DNA from: Clostridiales bacterium
GTDB lineage: Bacteria; Bacillota; Clostridia; Saccharofermentanales; Saccharofermentanaceae
DNA length: 64,000 nucleotides
Direction: 5' to 3'
Assembly (NCBI GenBank): GCA_017561715.1
Contig: JAFZBN010000003.1
Span: 87,828 to 151,827 of the forward strand
The position numbers were made by a program, and so were the translations under genes. Of the stretch, positions 8,835-17,455 are shown piece after piece (the stretch's first letter is position 1; every line of letters starts with the position of its first letter). Under the pieces are notes generated by a model. That model ran no database searches, was not told where the DNA came from, and saw only the letters and a list, made by a program, of their open reading frames with translations.

Positions 8835-10210
8835 TATTTCTTTACCTCCACAAGATGGCCGCTCTTTTCCATAGCAGCGATGATGGAATCTACCTGCTTT
8901 TCACACTCTTCGATCGTGCCTGCCTCGGACATAACACGGAGAACCGGCTCTGTACCGCTCTTTCTGAGAAGAACACGACCGTCGTCACCGAGTTCCTTGG
9001 TGCAAGCTTCAACCTGAGCCTGAACTGCCGGATCAGCAAGTGTGCCGTCCTTATCGTCAACGACTACGTTCTTAAGTACCTGCGGGTACATTTCGCAGCC
9101 CTTAGCGAGGAGGGAAAGCGGAAGGTTCGTATCGATAAGAACACCCATCAGCATAACCGCGGTAAGAACGCCGTCACCTGTGTGAGCATGCTTTCTGAAG
9201 ATAACGTGACCGGACTGCTCGCCGCCGATCATGTGGCCGTTCTCCTTCATGTTCTCGTAAACGTAACGGTCACCTACTGCTGTCTTCTCGTAAGCAATAC
9301 CTGCCTCGTCGAGCGCCTTGTAAAGACCGAAGTTACTCATGATGGTGGTAACGACTGTGTTGTTGTCGAGCTCACCCTTTTCCTTCATGTACTTCGCACA
9401 GATGTACATGATCTTGTCGCCGTTAACGACATTACCGTTCTCGTCAACTGCGAGGCAGCGGTCAGCGTCTCCGTCGAATGCGAATCCGAGGTCGAGCTTA
9501 TTCTCAACAACGTACTTCTGCAGACCCTCGATGTGTGTGGAACCGCAGTTTGTGTTGATGTTTACACCGTCCGGTGTGTTGTTGATGACGAATGTCTTCG
9601 CGCCGAGAGCATCGAATACGGCACGACCGATCATCCAGGAGCTGCCGTTGGCGCAGTCCAGACCCACCTTGTGCTTTTCGAAAGACTGTGTAGCCAGGCT
9701 TACGAGGTAACCGATGTAGCGGTTTCTGCCGGAATAGTAGTCAATGGTCTTACCGATCTTATCTTCGGAAGCGTAAGGAAGCTCTTCGAGCTCGCCGTCG
9801 ATGTACTTCTCGATTTCGTCCTGGAGATCATCGTCCATCTTCTCGCCTTCGAAGTTCATCAGCTTGATACCGTTATCGTAGTACGGGTTATGGCTTGCAG
9901 AGATCATCGCGCCGCAGTCAAACTCTTCCGTTCTTGTGATGTAGCTGACGCACGGTGTAGTTGTTACGTGCAATAAATAAGCATCTGCGCCCGAAGACAC
10001 GATGCCAGCTGCCAATGCGTTCTCATACATGTAAGAAGAACGACGAGTATCCTTACCGATTACGATCTTTGCACAATCCGAATTACCGGATTCCTGATGT
10101 TTCTTAGTGTAGTACCAGCCGAGGAAACGGCCTGTCTTAAAGGCGTGTTCTGCTGTAAGGACAACACCTGCCTTACCACGGAAACCGTCTGTACCGAAAT
10201 ATTTACCCAT
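8834..10210 (-). CDS. glmM: Phosphoglucosamine mutase
   Basis: Interconverts glucosamine-6-phosphate and glucosamine-1-phosphate for peptidoglycan precursor synthesis. The 458-residue protein has the GlmM start (GKYFGTDGFRGKAG), the phosphoserine loop ISASHNPYYDNGIK (Ser about 106), the metal loop FDGDADRC, the sugar-binding GGEQSGH and the C-terminal phosphate loop RKSGTEPVLRVM. GGAGGAG precedes the ATG. It is the first gene of the glmM/acetyltransferase/nagB cluster. Close relatives include phosphomannomutases, but the sequence fits GlmM best. Confidence 0.94.
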   Translation of the reverse strand: MGKYFGTDGFRGKAGVVLTAEHAFKTGRFLGWYYTKKHQESGNSDCAKIVIGKDTRRSSYMYENALAAGIVSSGADAYLLHVTTTPCVSYITRTEEFDCGAMISASHNPYYDNGIKLMNFEGEKMDDDLQDEIEKYIDGELEELPYASEDKIGKTIDYYSGRNRYIGYLVSLATQSFEKHKVGLDCANGSSWMIGRAVFDALGAKTFVINNTPDGVNINTNCGSTHIEGLQKYVVENKLDLGFAFDGDADRCLAVDENGNVVNGDKIMYICAKYMKEKGELDNNTVVTTIMSNFGLYKALDEAGIAYEKTAVGDRYVYENMKENGHMIGGEQSGHVIFRKHAHTGDGVLTAVMLMGVLIDTNLPLSLLAKGCEMYPQVLKNVVVDDKDGTLADPAVQAQVEACTKELGDDGRVLLRKSGTEPVLRVMSEAGTIEECEKQVDSIIAAMEKSGHLVEVKK

Positions 10211-10252
10211 AGAAAAACTCCTCCAGTTTGTATTTCTGTAAAAATTTTACAC

Positions 10253-10270
10253 TTCAAGTCCCAACTTGAA
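10253..10270. promoter_or_regulatory. Inverted repeat upstream of glmM
   Basis: TTCAAGT-CCCA-ACTTGAA, perfect 7-bp arms, about 45 bases before the glmM start. It could be an operator or part of the leader. No glmS-type ribozyme or other known riboswitch is apparent. Confidence 0.35.
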
Positions 10271-10342
10271 AATACTTTTTGGAGGATTTTTTCCTAATGA
10301 AAATCACTTTTTTTCGGCGCTACTGTCGATATGGATATTTAG

Positions 10343-10861
10343 TCAGGACTTTCGGCCGGATTTCTGTGCAATTCGCGGCATCCCCGGACGGTGATGCGCA
10401 GAACCGCAATCGGTTTTGATCCCGCGGATAAGATCGCGCTCGAAAGCCTTGATCTGACGACCGCAGCTGCAACGGCAGAACCACTGCAGGTTCTTTCCGC
10501 TCTTGATACCGGTCATCTTCTCGGCAGTCAGTTCACCGAATGTCTGTCCCGTGATGTCTTCCATCGCGGAGGCGCAGCGACGTGTCTCTCCGGAGAAGTC
10601 CTCTTCCTTCAGTACTTTTCGTGTCGTATCGCGATACGGACAGTTCTCGTCAAAGCAGTTACTGATCTCTGTGTGCAGAAGTCGGTGCGATGTGATCTTG
10701 ATGACGTTACCGCAGTCACAGCGGCACAGCCAGATCACCTTGCCGTTAAAGCGCTCCGGTGTCTCTTCGATCGCAACCAGATGACCAAATCTCTCGTCCT
10801 TGATGTCCTTCACTTTACGGCCACGGTTCTCAATTTTCTTGTCTCTGATAATCGTTGGCAT
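10343..10861 (-). CDS. Tandem zinc-ribbon protein of unknown function
   Basis: A 172-residue basic protein made of two copies of a short domain often seen in phage and clostridial proteins. Copy 1 is about residues 24-75 (RFGHLVAIEET, then WLCRCDCGNVIKI and a later C-x4-C). Copy 2 is about residues 108-152 (TFGELTAEKMTG, then WFCRCSCGRQIKAF and DCG). The C-x-C-x-C-G clusters suggest metal-binding knuckles and nucleic-acid contact. The tail is rich in Lys and Arg. It has its own promoter and lies between the glmM cluster and the ABC exporter. Function unknown. Confidence 0.7.
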   Translation of the reverse strand: MPTIIRDKKIENRGRKVKDIKDERFGHLVAIEETPERFNGKVIWLCRCDCGNVIKITSHRLLHTEISNCFDENCPYRDTTRKVLKEEDFSGETRRCASAMEDITGQTFGELTAEKMTGIKSGKNLQWFCRCSCGRQIKAFERDLIRGIKTDCGSAHHRPGMPRIAQKSGRKS

Positions 10862-10923
10862 ATCTTTTCAAACAACCCCTTGTCTTGTTGAAAAAATCGG
10901 GTAGTTTCACCCAATATAAAAAT

Positions 10924-10951
10924 ATTGTAGCATTACGTTTGAGAATATCAA
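10924..10951 (-). promoter_or_regulatory. Promoter of the tandem zinc-ribbon gene
   Basis: On the minus strand TTGATA (10951-10946) and TACAAT (10929-10924) are separated by 16 bases, about 63 bases upstream of the ATG at 10861. Confidence 0.55.
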
Positions 10952-10976
10952 GACAAAAATTAATGAGGTATTTGAA

Positions 10977-11028
10977 GATGCCTGATTTTCAAGCCTTTCA
11001 AACAAAAAGGCCCACCTTCACAGGCATC
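10977..11028. repeat. Nested inverted repeats
   Basis: GATGCCTG (10977-10984) pairs perfectly with CAGGCATC (11021-11028), and inside it GCCTTT (10993-10998) pairs with AAAGGC (11006-11011). There is no T-run, so it is not an obvious terminator. It lies between the ABC terminator and the zinc-ribbon promoter. Confidence 0.45.
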
Positions 11029-11056
11029 AATTCCCAACCGTTTCAGGGGACTAAAA

Positions 11057-11142
11057 AACCGCGCATACCGGAAAACCTGAAGGCACCTCTGAGGACATAA
11101 GTCCGAAGCGAAGGGCCGGAAGGTTTTCCGATTGCGCGGTTC
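11057..11142 (-). terminator. Long-stem terminator of the ABC exporter operon (core family 2)
   Basis: Minus-strand arms AACCGCGCA..CGGAAAACCT and AGGTTTTCCG..TGCGCGGTT are almost fully complementary and end in TTTTTTAG. The apical part holds CTTC-GGAC-TTAT-GTCC-TCA-GAGG flanked by GGC/GCC. The same apical layout, with GAAC/GTTC in place of GGAC/GTCC, occurs at 1508-1540. Confidence 0.85.
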
Positions 11143-11154
11143 CTAATTCACTGA

Positions 11155-13134
11155 TTACTCGAGTTCGAATGCACCTGTGTAGAGCTGATAGTACTTACCC
11201 TTGTCGGCGATGAGGGACTGGTGGTCACCACGCTCGATGATGTGGCCGTTTTCGAGTACCATGATCGCCTTACTGTTCTGTACTGTGGACAGACGGTGCG
11301 CGATAACGAATACGGTACGGTTCTCCATCAGGGCGTCCATACCACGCTGTACGATCGCCTCGGTACGGGTATCGATCGAAGATGTCGCTTCGTCGAGGAT
11401 CATGACCGGCGGATCGGCAACCGCCGCACGTGCGATCGCGATCAGCTGACGCTGGCCCTGAGAAAGCTCTGCGCCGTTGGCGGTCAGCTCGGTGTCATAG
11501 CCCTGCGGGAGCTTACTGATGAAGTCGTGCGCGTTGGCAAGTTTTGCCGCGGCGATACATTCCTCATCGGTCGCCTTGAGGTTACCGTAACGGATGTTTT
11601 CCATAACAGAACCCGTAAAGAGGTTCGTGTCCTGAAGAACGATGCCCAGAGAGTGACGCAGATCGCTCTTCTTGATCTTGTTGATGTTGATATCGTCGTA
11701 GCGGATCTTACCGTCAGCGATATCGTAGAAGCGGTTGATCAGGTTCGTGATCGTGGTCTTACCTGCACCGGTCGCACCAACGAAAGCGATCTTCTGACCC
11801 GGCTTTGCATAAAGCGAGATATCGTAGAGGACCTGCTTCTTGCCGTCGTAGCTGAAGTCGACATCGAAGAGACGAACGTCGCCCTTAACTTCGGCATAAG
11901 TCAGTGTGCCGTCCTGATGCGGATGCTTCCAAGCCCATACGTAGGAGGTTCCCTCGAAAGAGTCTTTTCCGTTATGCGCACGCTTGAAAGAAAGTGCTTC
12001 TTCTTCCGATACTTCGGTGAGACTGTCGCCTTCCTTCTTGCAGTGAACGAGCGTAACGTATCCGTTGTCTTCCTCCGGCTTTTCGTCGAGGAGTTTGAAG
12101 ATACGGTCCGCACCGGCCATCGCCATGATGATCGAGTTCATCTGCTGGGATACCTGAGATACCGGCATGATGAAGGACTTTGTCAGCTGCAGGAAAGATC
12201 CGATAACACCGATGGTGATGACATCGGAAAGACCGCATTCGATCGCAAGGAATCCGCCGATGAAAGCAACGAGAACGTAAAGGACGTTTCCGATGTTGCC
12301 CATGATCGGCATCAGGATATTCGCGAAGATGTTCGCGGATGTCGCGTTCTGGCAGAGCTCTTCGTTCTTCTTGTCGAAGACGTTTTTCGCGCGGTCTTCG
12401 TAAGTAAATACCTTAACGACTTTCTGACCGTTGACCATCTCTTCGATGTAACCGTTTACATCACCGAGGGAGGCCTGCTGCTTCATGAAGAAGGTGGCGC
12501 TCTTTCCGCCGATCTTACCCATAAGGAAGATCATGGTGAACGTACCGAAAAGCACTACGATGGTCAGGTGCCAGGAGGTGTAGATCATGGCGGCGAGTGT
12601 CGCGACGATCGTGATGCCCGAAGAGATCATCTGCGGGAAGCTCTGGGAGATCATCTGACGGAGTGTGTCAACGTCGTTGGTGTAATGGCTCATGACATCA
12701 CCGTGCGAGTGCGTGTCGAAGTAAGAGATCGGCAGCGTCTGCATGTGCTTGAACATATCACCACGGACATTTCTCAGCACGTTGTTGGCGATGATGAGCA
12801 TGACCTGGCCCTGAACGAGGTTGGCGATAACACCGAATCCGAACAGGATCGCTACCATGCGGATCCATTTCAGAAGACCGGAGAAATCGGCCGCTCCCGT
12901 TTCCGTCTTTGTTTTCAGGATCGGAACGATATAATCGTCGATCAGGTTCTTGATGAACATGTTGCCCAGAACAGACGTGACAGATGCCACGATGATGCAG
13001 ATGACGACGATGCCCAGTAATGCCCTGTATTTACCTGTTACATAATGCATCAGTTTCTTGATGAGGTCTTTGGAGATCGGGTTTTTCTTAAAGTCCTCCC
13101 GATTCATCGGACGTGCTCCTCTCGGCGGCGGCAT
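11155..13134 (-). CDS. ABC exporter subunit, permease-ATPase fusion (catalytic half)
   Basis: A 659-residue half-transporter: six membrane helices (about residues 35-330), then an ATPase with Walker A VGATGAGKT, signature ELSQGQRQL and Walker B MILDEATSSID carrying the catalytic Glu. The signature has LSQGQ rather than LSGGQ. This matches the TM288/LmrD type of heterodimer, where one composite ATP site is inactive. An approximately 70-residue hydrophilic insertion separates membrane and ATPase parts. The ATG overlaps the stop of the partner by one base. It probably exports drugs, lipids or peptides, with MarR control pointing to a drug or stress response. Confidence 0.93.
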   Translation of the reverse strand: MPPPRGARPMNREDFKKNPISKDLIKKLMHYVTGKYRALLGIVVICIIVASVTSVLGNMFIKNLIDDYIVPILKTKTETGAADFSGLLKWIRMVAILFGFGVIANLVQGQVMLIIANNVLRNVRGDMFKHMQTLPISYFDTHSHGDVMSHYTNDVDTLRQMISQSFPQMISSGITIVATLAAMIYTSWHLTIVVLFGTFTMIFLMGKIGGKSATFFMKQQASLGDVNGYIEEMVNGQKVVKVFTYEDRAKNVFDKKNEELCQNATSANIFANILMPIMGNIGNVLYVLVAFIGGFLAIECGLSDVITIGVIGSFLQLTKSFIMPVSQVSQQMNSIIMAMAGADRIFKLLDEKPEEDNGYVTLVHCKKEGDSLTEVSEEEALSFKRAHNGKDSFEGTSYVWAWKHPHQDGTLTYAEVKGDVRLFDVDFSYDGKKQVLYDISLYAKPGQKIAFVGATGAGKTTITNLINRFYDIADGKIRYDDININKIKKSDLRHSLGIVLQDTNLFTGSVMENIRYGNLKATDEECIAAAKLANAHDFISKLPQGYDTELTANGAELSQGQRQLIAIARAAVADPPVMILDEATSSIDTRTEAIVQRGMDALMENRTVFVIAHRLSTVQNSKAIMVLENGHIIERGDHQSLIADKGKYYQLYTGAFELE

Positions 13135-14861
13135 TACTGATCACCTCCCTTCTTCTGTGATTCATAGACTTCTCTATAGATCTCGTTATTTTTCAGAAGC
13201 TCTTCGTGCGTTCCGACGGCGTTGATCTTGCCGTTATCGATAACGATGATCCTGTCCGCGTTCTCAACGGACGAGATACGCTGCGCGATGATCAGCTTGG
13301 TCGTTCCCGGGATGTACTCGGCAAAGCCCTTCTGGATCTGCGCGTCGGTCGCTGTATCGACAGCGCTTGTGGAGTCGTCGAGGATCAGGATCTTCGGCTT
13401 CTTAAGAAGCGCTCTGGCGATACAGAGTCTCTGCTTCTGTCCGCCCGATACGTTCGATCCGCCCTGCTCGATATATGTGTCATATCCATCGGGGAAAGCA
13501 CTGATAAACGAATCTGCCTGCGCGATCTTACATGCCTGGATCATCTCTTCGTCGGTCGCGTTCGGATTACCCCAGCGGAGGTTCTCCTTGATGGTACCGG
13601 AGAAGAGAACGTTCTTCTGAAGTACCATCGCGACGTTATCACGGATGACGTCGAGGTCATAGTCTTTTACGTCGACACCGCCGACTTTGATGTCACCATC
13701 GGTAACATCATAAAGACGCGGGATCAGCTGTACGAAGGAAGACTTACCGGAACCTGTACCACCGATGATACCGATGGTCTCACCGGACTTGATGTGAAGA
13801 TCGAAGTCCATCAGGCAGCTCTTGTCTTTGTTCTTGGAGTAGCTGAAGTATACATGATCGAAATCGATGGATCCGTCTTTCACTTCCATGACCGGATTTT
13901 CCGGATTCGTGATATCTGCGGTCTCGTCAAGGAGCTCGGAGATACGCTCTGCGGAAGTCTTGGAGATAACGAGCATTACGATGATCATGGAAACCATCAT
14001 CAGGCTCATCAGGATCTGCATCGTGTAGGAGAACATACTGGTGAGCTGGCCTGTGGTCATCTCATCGTTAACGACGAGCTTTGCGCCGACCCAGGAGATC
14101 AGGAGCATCGCCGAGTAAACGCTGAGCATCATGAGCGGCGCGTTGAAGTTGATCGCTCGCTCGGCTTTTACCGCGTCATTTCGGATGCTGTTGTTAACGT
14201 CCATAAACTTTTCGATCTCGTGATCTTCTCTTACGAAGGACTTAACGACACGGATGCCGCGTACGTTTTCCTGAATGACGTTGTTCATGAGGTCGAACTT
14301 CTTGAACATACGGACGAAGATCGGATGCGCGTAACGGAACACGATGATCAAGCCGAGCATCAGGACCGGCGCGATACCTAAAAGGATCAGGGCGACTTTC
14401 GCGTTGACATAGAAGCTCGCGCACATCGCGAAGATCAGCATGATCGGCGCTCTAACCGCGATACGGATGACCATCTGATACGCGTTCTGAACATTCGTTA
14501 CGTCCGTCGTCAGTCTCGTGATGATACTGCTGGTCTTGAACTTGTCGATGTTCGAAAAGGAGAACGTCTGCAGGTTGTGGAACATATCGTGACGTAAGTT
14601 CTTCGCAAAACCTGCGCTCGCCTTTGCCGCTTCTCGTCCGGACAACGCGCCGAATGCCATGGAAATGAACATGCACACCAGAAGAAGCGATCCCATGATC
14701 CATACATAGTTCATGTCGCTCTTTTCGATACCGTTGTCGATCAGCTTACTCATCAGAAGAGGCATCAGGACCTCCATGACGACTTCGCAGGAGACAAGGA
14801 CCGGAGCAAGGATCGAGGGCTTTCTGTACTCTCGTACTGATTTAAGTAGTCTTCTAATCAT
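13134..14861 (-). CDS. ABC exporter subunit, permease-ATPase fusion (degenerate-site half)
   Basis: A 575-residue half-transporter with membrane helices at about residues 15-310 and an ATPase with Walker A IGGTGSGKSS, a canonical signature NVSGGQKQR and Walker B LILDDSTSAVD. The residue after the Walker B Asp is Asp, not the catalytic Glu, as in TM287/LmrC subunits. With the downstream LSQGQ subunit it forms one active and one degenerate ATP site. It overlaps the marR stop by four bases (ATGA), so regulator and transporter are translated together. Confidence 0.93.
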   Translation of the reverse strand: MIRRLLKSVREYRKPSILAPVLVSCEVVMEVLMPLLMSKLIDNGIEKSDMNYVWIMGSLLLVCMFISMAFGALSGREAAKASAGFAKNLRHDMFHNLQTFSFSNIDKFKTSSIITRLTTDVTNVQNAYQMVIRIAVRAPIMLIFAMCASFYVNAKVALILLGIAPVLMLGLIIVFRYAHPIFVRMFKKFDLMNNVIQENVRGIRVVKSFVREDHEIEKFMDVNNSIRNDAVKAERAINFNAPLMMLSVYSAMLLISWVGAKLVVNDEMTTGQLTSMFSYTMQILMSLMMVSMIIVMLVISKTSAERISELLDETADITNPENPVMEVKDGSIDFDHVYFSYSKNKDKSCLMDFDLHIKSGETIGIIGGTGSGKSSFVQLIPRLYDVTDGDIKVGGVDVKDYDLDVIRDNVAMVLQKNVLFSGTIKENLRWGNPNATDEEMIQACKIAQADSFISAFPDGYDTYIEQGGSNVSGGQKQRLCIARALLKKPKILILDDSTSAVDTATDAQIQKGFAEYIPGTTKLIIAQRISSVENADRIIVIDNGKINAVGTHEELLKNNEIYREVYESQKKGGDQ

Positions 14862-15346
14862 TTTTCCAAATTCCTTCTCATTCTTTCTGTCAGTTCTATA
14901 TATGTATTGATTTCTTCTTTAGTAAGGCCTTTGACCAGACGCTTCTCGACACCTTCGATCGTGTTGTCGACACGCTTCTTCGTCTGTCTGGCTTTTTCCG
15001 TGACCGTGATCCTCTTTAATCGGGCATCCTTTTCTTCGCTTTCGCGACGGATCGAGCCGCGCTGCTCTAAAAGCTTTAAGATTCCGGTCGCCGTACTTCT
15101 CTGGATGTGGAAGACCTGTTCGATGTCTTTCTGGTAGACCACGTTTCCGAGCTCGTGCTGCATGTTGAGATATCCCATCACGTGCGCCTGCACCGACGTA
15201 AGTCTCGTTTCGCCGGCCGCGGAAAACTCCTGATCCAGCGCCTCATCGATCGAAAGACGGATCGACTTAGAAAGGTGCCGGACATAGGGTCCGATATGGG
15301 TGTCATTCCCGGGACTGCTGCCGGGAAGTGCTTTTGGATCATTCAT
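14858..15346 (-). CDS. MarR-family transcriptional regulator
   Basis: A 162-residue winged-helix repressor. The HTH spans about residues 55-115 (LTSVQAHVMGYL, VYQKDIEQVFHIQRSTATGIL, LLEQRGSIRRES), followed by the wing (DARLKRITVTEKA) and C-terminal dimerisation helices. It is the first gene of an operon with the two ABC exporter subunits and overlaps the first of them. Autoregulation is strongly suggested by the palindrome directly after the -10 box. The inducing ligand is not evident. Confidence 0.93.
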   Translation of the reverse strand: MNDPKALPGSSPGNDTHIGPYVRHLSKSIRLSIDEALDQEFSAAGETRLTSVQAHVMGYLNMQHELGNVVYQKDIEQVFHIQRSTATGILKLLEQRGSIRRESEEKDARLKRITVTEKARQTKKRVDNTIEGVEKRLVKGLTKEEINTYIELTERMRRNLEK

Positions 15347-15429
15347 AGGATCGGTTAACTCCCCCCTGACCCGTGATTCTCCACCACTTTCTCACAGGCC
15401 AATACATAAAAAGTGCCCGAACAAAATTA

Positions 15430-15477
15430 AATTGTTAGGACGCTAACAATTATATCGATATGCAATTTATTAGTCAA
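15430..15477 (-). promoter_or_regulatory. MarR-ABC operon promoter with palindromic operator
   Basis: Minus strand: TTGACT (15477-15472), 17-base spacer, TATAAT (15454-15449). AATTGTTAG (15430-15438) and CTAACAATT (15443-15451) form a perfect 9-bp inverted repeat with a 4-base spacer, and the repeat overlaps the -10 box. The TTAG/CTAA half-sites resemble known MarR operators. Confidence 0.85.
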
Positions 15478-15490
15478 CACATTCGGCACG

Positions 15491-15510
15491 AAGAAAAGTC
15501 AACTTTTCTT
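15491..15510. promoter_or_regulatory. Palindrome upstream of lipoprotein gene
   Basis: AAGAAAAGT-CA-ACTTTTCTT, 9-bp arms with a 2-base centre. The loop is too small for a hairpin terminator, so a protein-binding site is more likely. It is 82 bases before the lipoprotein ATG. Confidence 0.4.
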
Positions 15511-15591
15511 TACTAAAAACACCTGACGTGTTACTCTGTCTTTGGGAAAAACCCGATCACGGAAACACATGGAAGATATTCGGAGGTAGTT

Positions 15592-17280
15592 ATGAAACGC
15601 GCAATCTCGCTTTTGCTGACTTCAGCCATGATCCTTTCCCTCGTCGGCTGCTCGAAGACCGAAGAGACGAAAAAGAAAAAGAAGAAAACTAAGAAAACGA
15701 CTTCAACAGAGATCACGGAAACCGAGGACCCGGAGACAGAAACTGATGTTCCTACGGATACGGATGAGACCGATCCGACGCAAGGACCTAAGATCCCGGC
15801 TGACCTTACGCTCCACCACGATCTTGAGGTACTGGAGTTCAACCACATTATCGTCAGAAACGACTATGCGGAGATGACGGACAAATTCCCGAACGAATTA
15901 TTCTGGGTATGCTCACATTGCGATCAGTATCAGATCGCAACCCCGGGATATGACGCTCTTTCCGCATTTCTCGATGATCTCACGGAAGAAATGACGGACG
16001 ACTCGGATGAGCATTACTCGTCGTACTTAAGTCAGTTCGACGGCTACATCGCGACCGCGACGGAAGACGATGTCTGGCTTTATACCGACCACTATCGCCA
16101 CAACCAGCTCAGCATCCTGCGCGCCGACGAGAAGGTCCTGTCCTTCTATCGGACCATCACCACTCGCGACACCGGATACTTTTCCGACCATGAGCATTAC
16201 GTCCTCGATTCGAAGACAGGAAAGCTCCTCGAACTGGGTGACATCATTACCGACTTTAACGCCTTTGCGGACGCTGTAGAAGCATACGAAAGCAATCACT
16301 TCTACGCATATACACCGTCGGGACTCTTTTCGACCATGGCCGATCATCTCCGAAAGGGAGAGCTGGATCAGCTCGAGTTCTGCGTCAATCAGAACTGCAT
16401 TCTCATCTTTATGGATTACGAAGATTTCGATGGAGAAACTTCCGAATATGTCTGCTATGTTTCCGCTTTGGCGCACACAGACTGCATCGATCCGGAATAC
16501 TTCATCAATACGCCAGAGAACTACACGCTGACACCTGACTCCGCGAACGAGATCTACTGGGATTTCGATGAGGACGGCAACATCGACAAGTTCGTGATCG
16601 ATTACGACGAGAACTACACCACAGGATATGTCACCGATTACAACATCGAGATCTCCATTAATGGCGAAGCTTATGCTGTCGGCGACTATCACGAAGACAG
16701 CGAGGGCTGCTACGAACTCGGAGACATTTTCCTGATGTCCGTTAACGGTGAGTATCGCCTCTATATCGAAGGTTATGTCGACGATCCGACAAATCCCTAC
16801 TTCCTTTTCAATATGAACGGCAAGTCTTTCGATTACATCGGCTACTTAGATCAGATCGACTGGTATCCTTACGATCCGGGCAATGTCGGCATCCAGATCC
16901 GCGGCGAGATCCTCGGAACGGGTTCTTATACCAAGCCGTCGACACTTTGCACCGACAACGGTCTTCCGCTCACGACCGATTCCTTCTTCTATAAGACAGG
17001 CGTCGGCATCACCACAAAGAAGATGCAGCTGGGTCTCTTTACCGAGGATGGCCAGCCGACAGGCGAAAGCATCACGGTCCCGGCCGGAACTCCCGTCCGT
17101 CTCGAAGGTATCGATACGGACAAAGGACTCGCCTACTTCACGACGCTGCATCGTGACGCGTCCCAGAATGAATCCTTCCAGATGGTCCTGACAGTTGATC
17201 CGGATTACGAGTACTACGATGTCAAATTTGACGGCGAAGGAAACTTCGAACTGTTTACCGGCTCGCATTACTACGACTGA
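15592..17280 (+). CDS. Secreted lipoprotein, unknown function
   Basis: A 562-residue lipoprotein: signal peptide with lipobox LSLVGC (Cys20), then a Lys-rich stretch (about residues 27-37) and a Thr/Glu/Asp/Pro-rich spacer to about residue 66. The globular part includes YVLDSKTGKLLELGDII, which resembles DUF3298/RsiV-like extracytoplasmic domains, and an acidic DFDEDGNIDKFVIDYDE segment that looks like a calcium-binding loop. GGAGG precedes the ATG. It stands alone, ending in a terminator at 17351-17393. The Lys-rich tether recurs in the lipoproteins at 27506 and 58108. Confidence 0.75.
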   Translation: MKRAISLLLTSAMILSLVGCSKTEETKKKKKKTKKTTSTEITETEDPETETDVPTDTDETDPTQGPKIPADLTLHHDLEVLEFNHIIVRNDYAEMTDKFPNELFWVCSHCDQYQIATPGYDALSAFLDDLTEEMTDDSDEHYSSYLSQFDGYIATATEDDVWLYTDHYRHNQLSILRADEKVLSFYRTITTRDTGYFSDHEHYVLDSKTGKLLELGDIITDFNAFADAVEAYESNHFYAYTPSGLFSTMADHLRKGELDQLEFCVNQNCILIFMDYEDFDGETSEYVCYVSALAHTDCIDPEYFINTPENYTLTPDSANEIYWDFDEDGNIDKFVIDYDENYTTGYVTDYNIEISINGEAYAVGDYHEDSEGCYELGDIFLMSVNGEYRLYIEGYVDDPTNPYFLFNMNGKSFDYIGYLDQIDWYPYDPGNVGIQIRGEILGTGSYTKPSTLCTDNGLPLTTDSFFYKTGVGITTKKMQLGLFTEDGQPTGESITVPAGTPVRLEGIDTDKGLAYFTTLHRDASQNESFQMVLTVDPDYEYYDVKFDGEGNFELFTGSHYYD

Positions 17281-17350
17281 CAGGTGCTTTTCGAGAGGAA
17301 TGGCGGAAGCGGCAATTTCCTTCCGTTATTTCTGACCTAAACTGCAAATG

Positions 17351-17393
17351 CGAAACGCCAATACACCGATTTCGGGATATTGGCGTTTTTCGC
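17351..17393 (+). terminator. Terminator after lipoprotein gene
   Basis: CGCCAATA (17356-17363) pairs with TATTGGCG (17378-17385), followed by TTTTT. GCGAAA/TTTTCGC extend the stem. A TATAAT at 17401-17406 just after it is a likely -10 box for the SPFH gene. Confidence 0.85.
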
Positions 17394-17455
17394 GCTATGC
17401 TATAATTTATCTCGAGCCGAGAAGAACGTTCTTCGGTTCAAAGGAGGAAAAGAAA

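Noticed and set aside
10211..10342. glmS-type ribozyme or riboswitch upstream of glmM
   Set aside because: The region is only about 130 bases, has an AT-rich promoter-like sequence and one short palindrome, and no known consensus.
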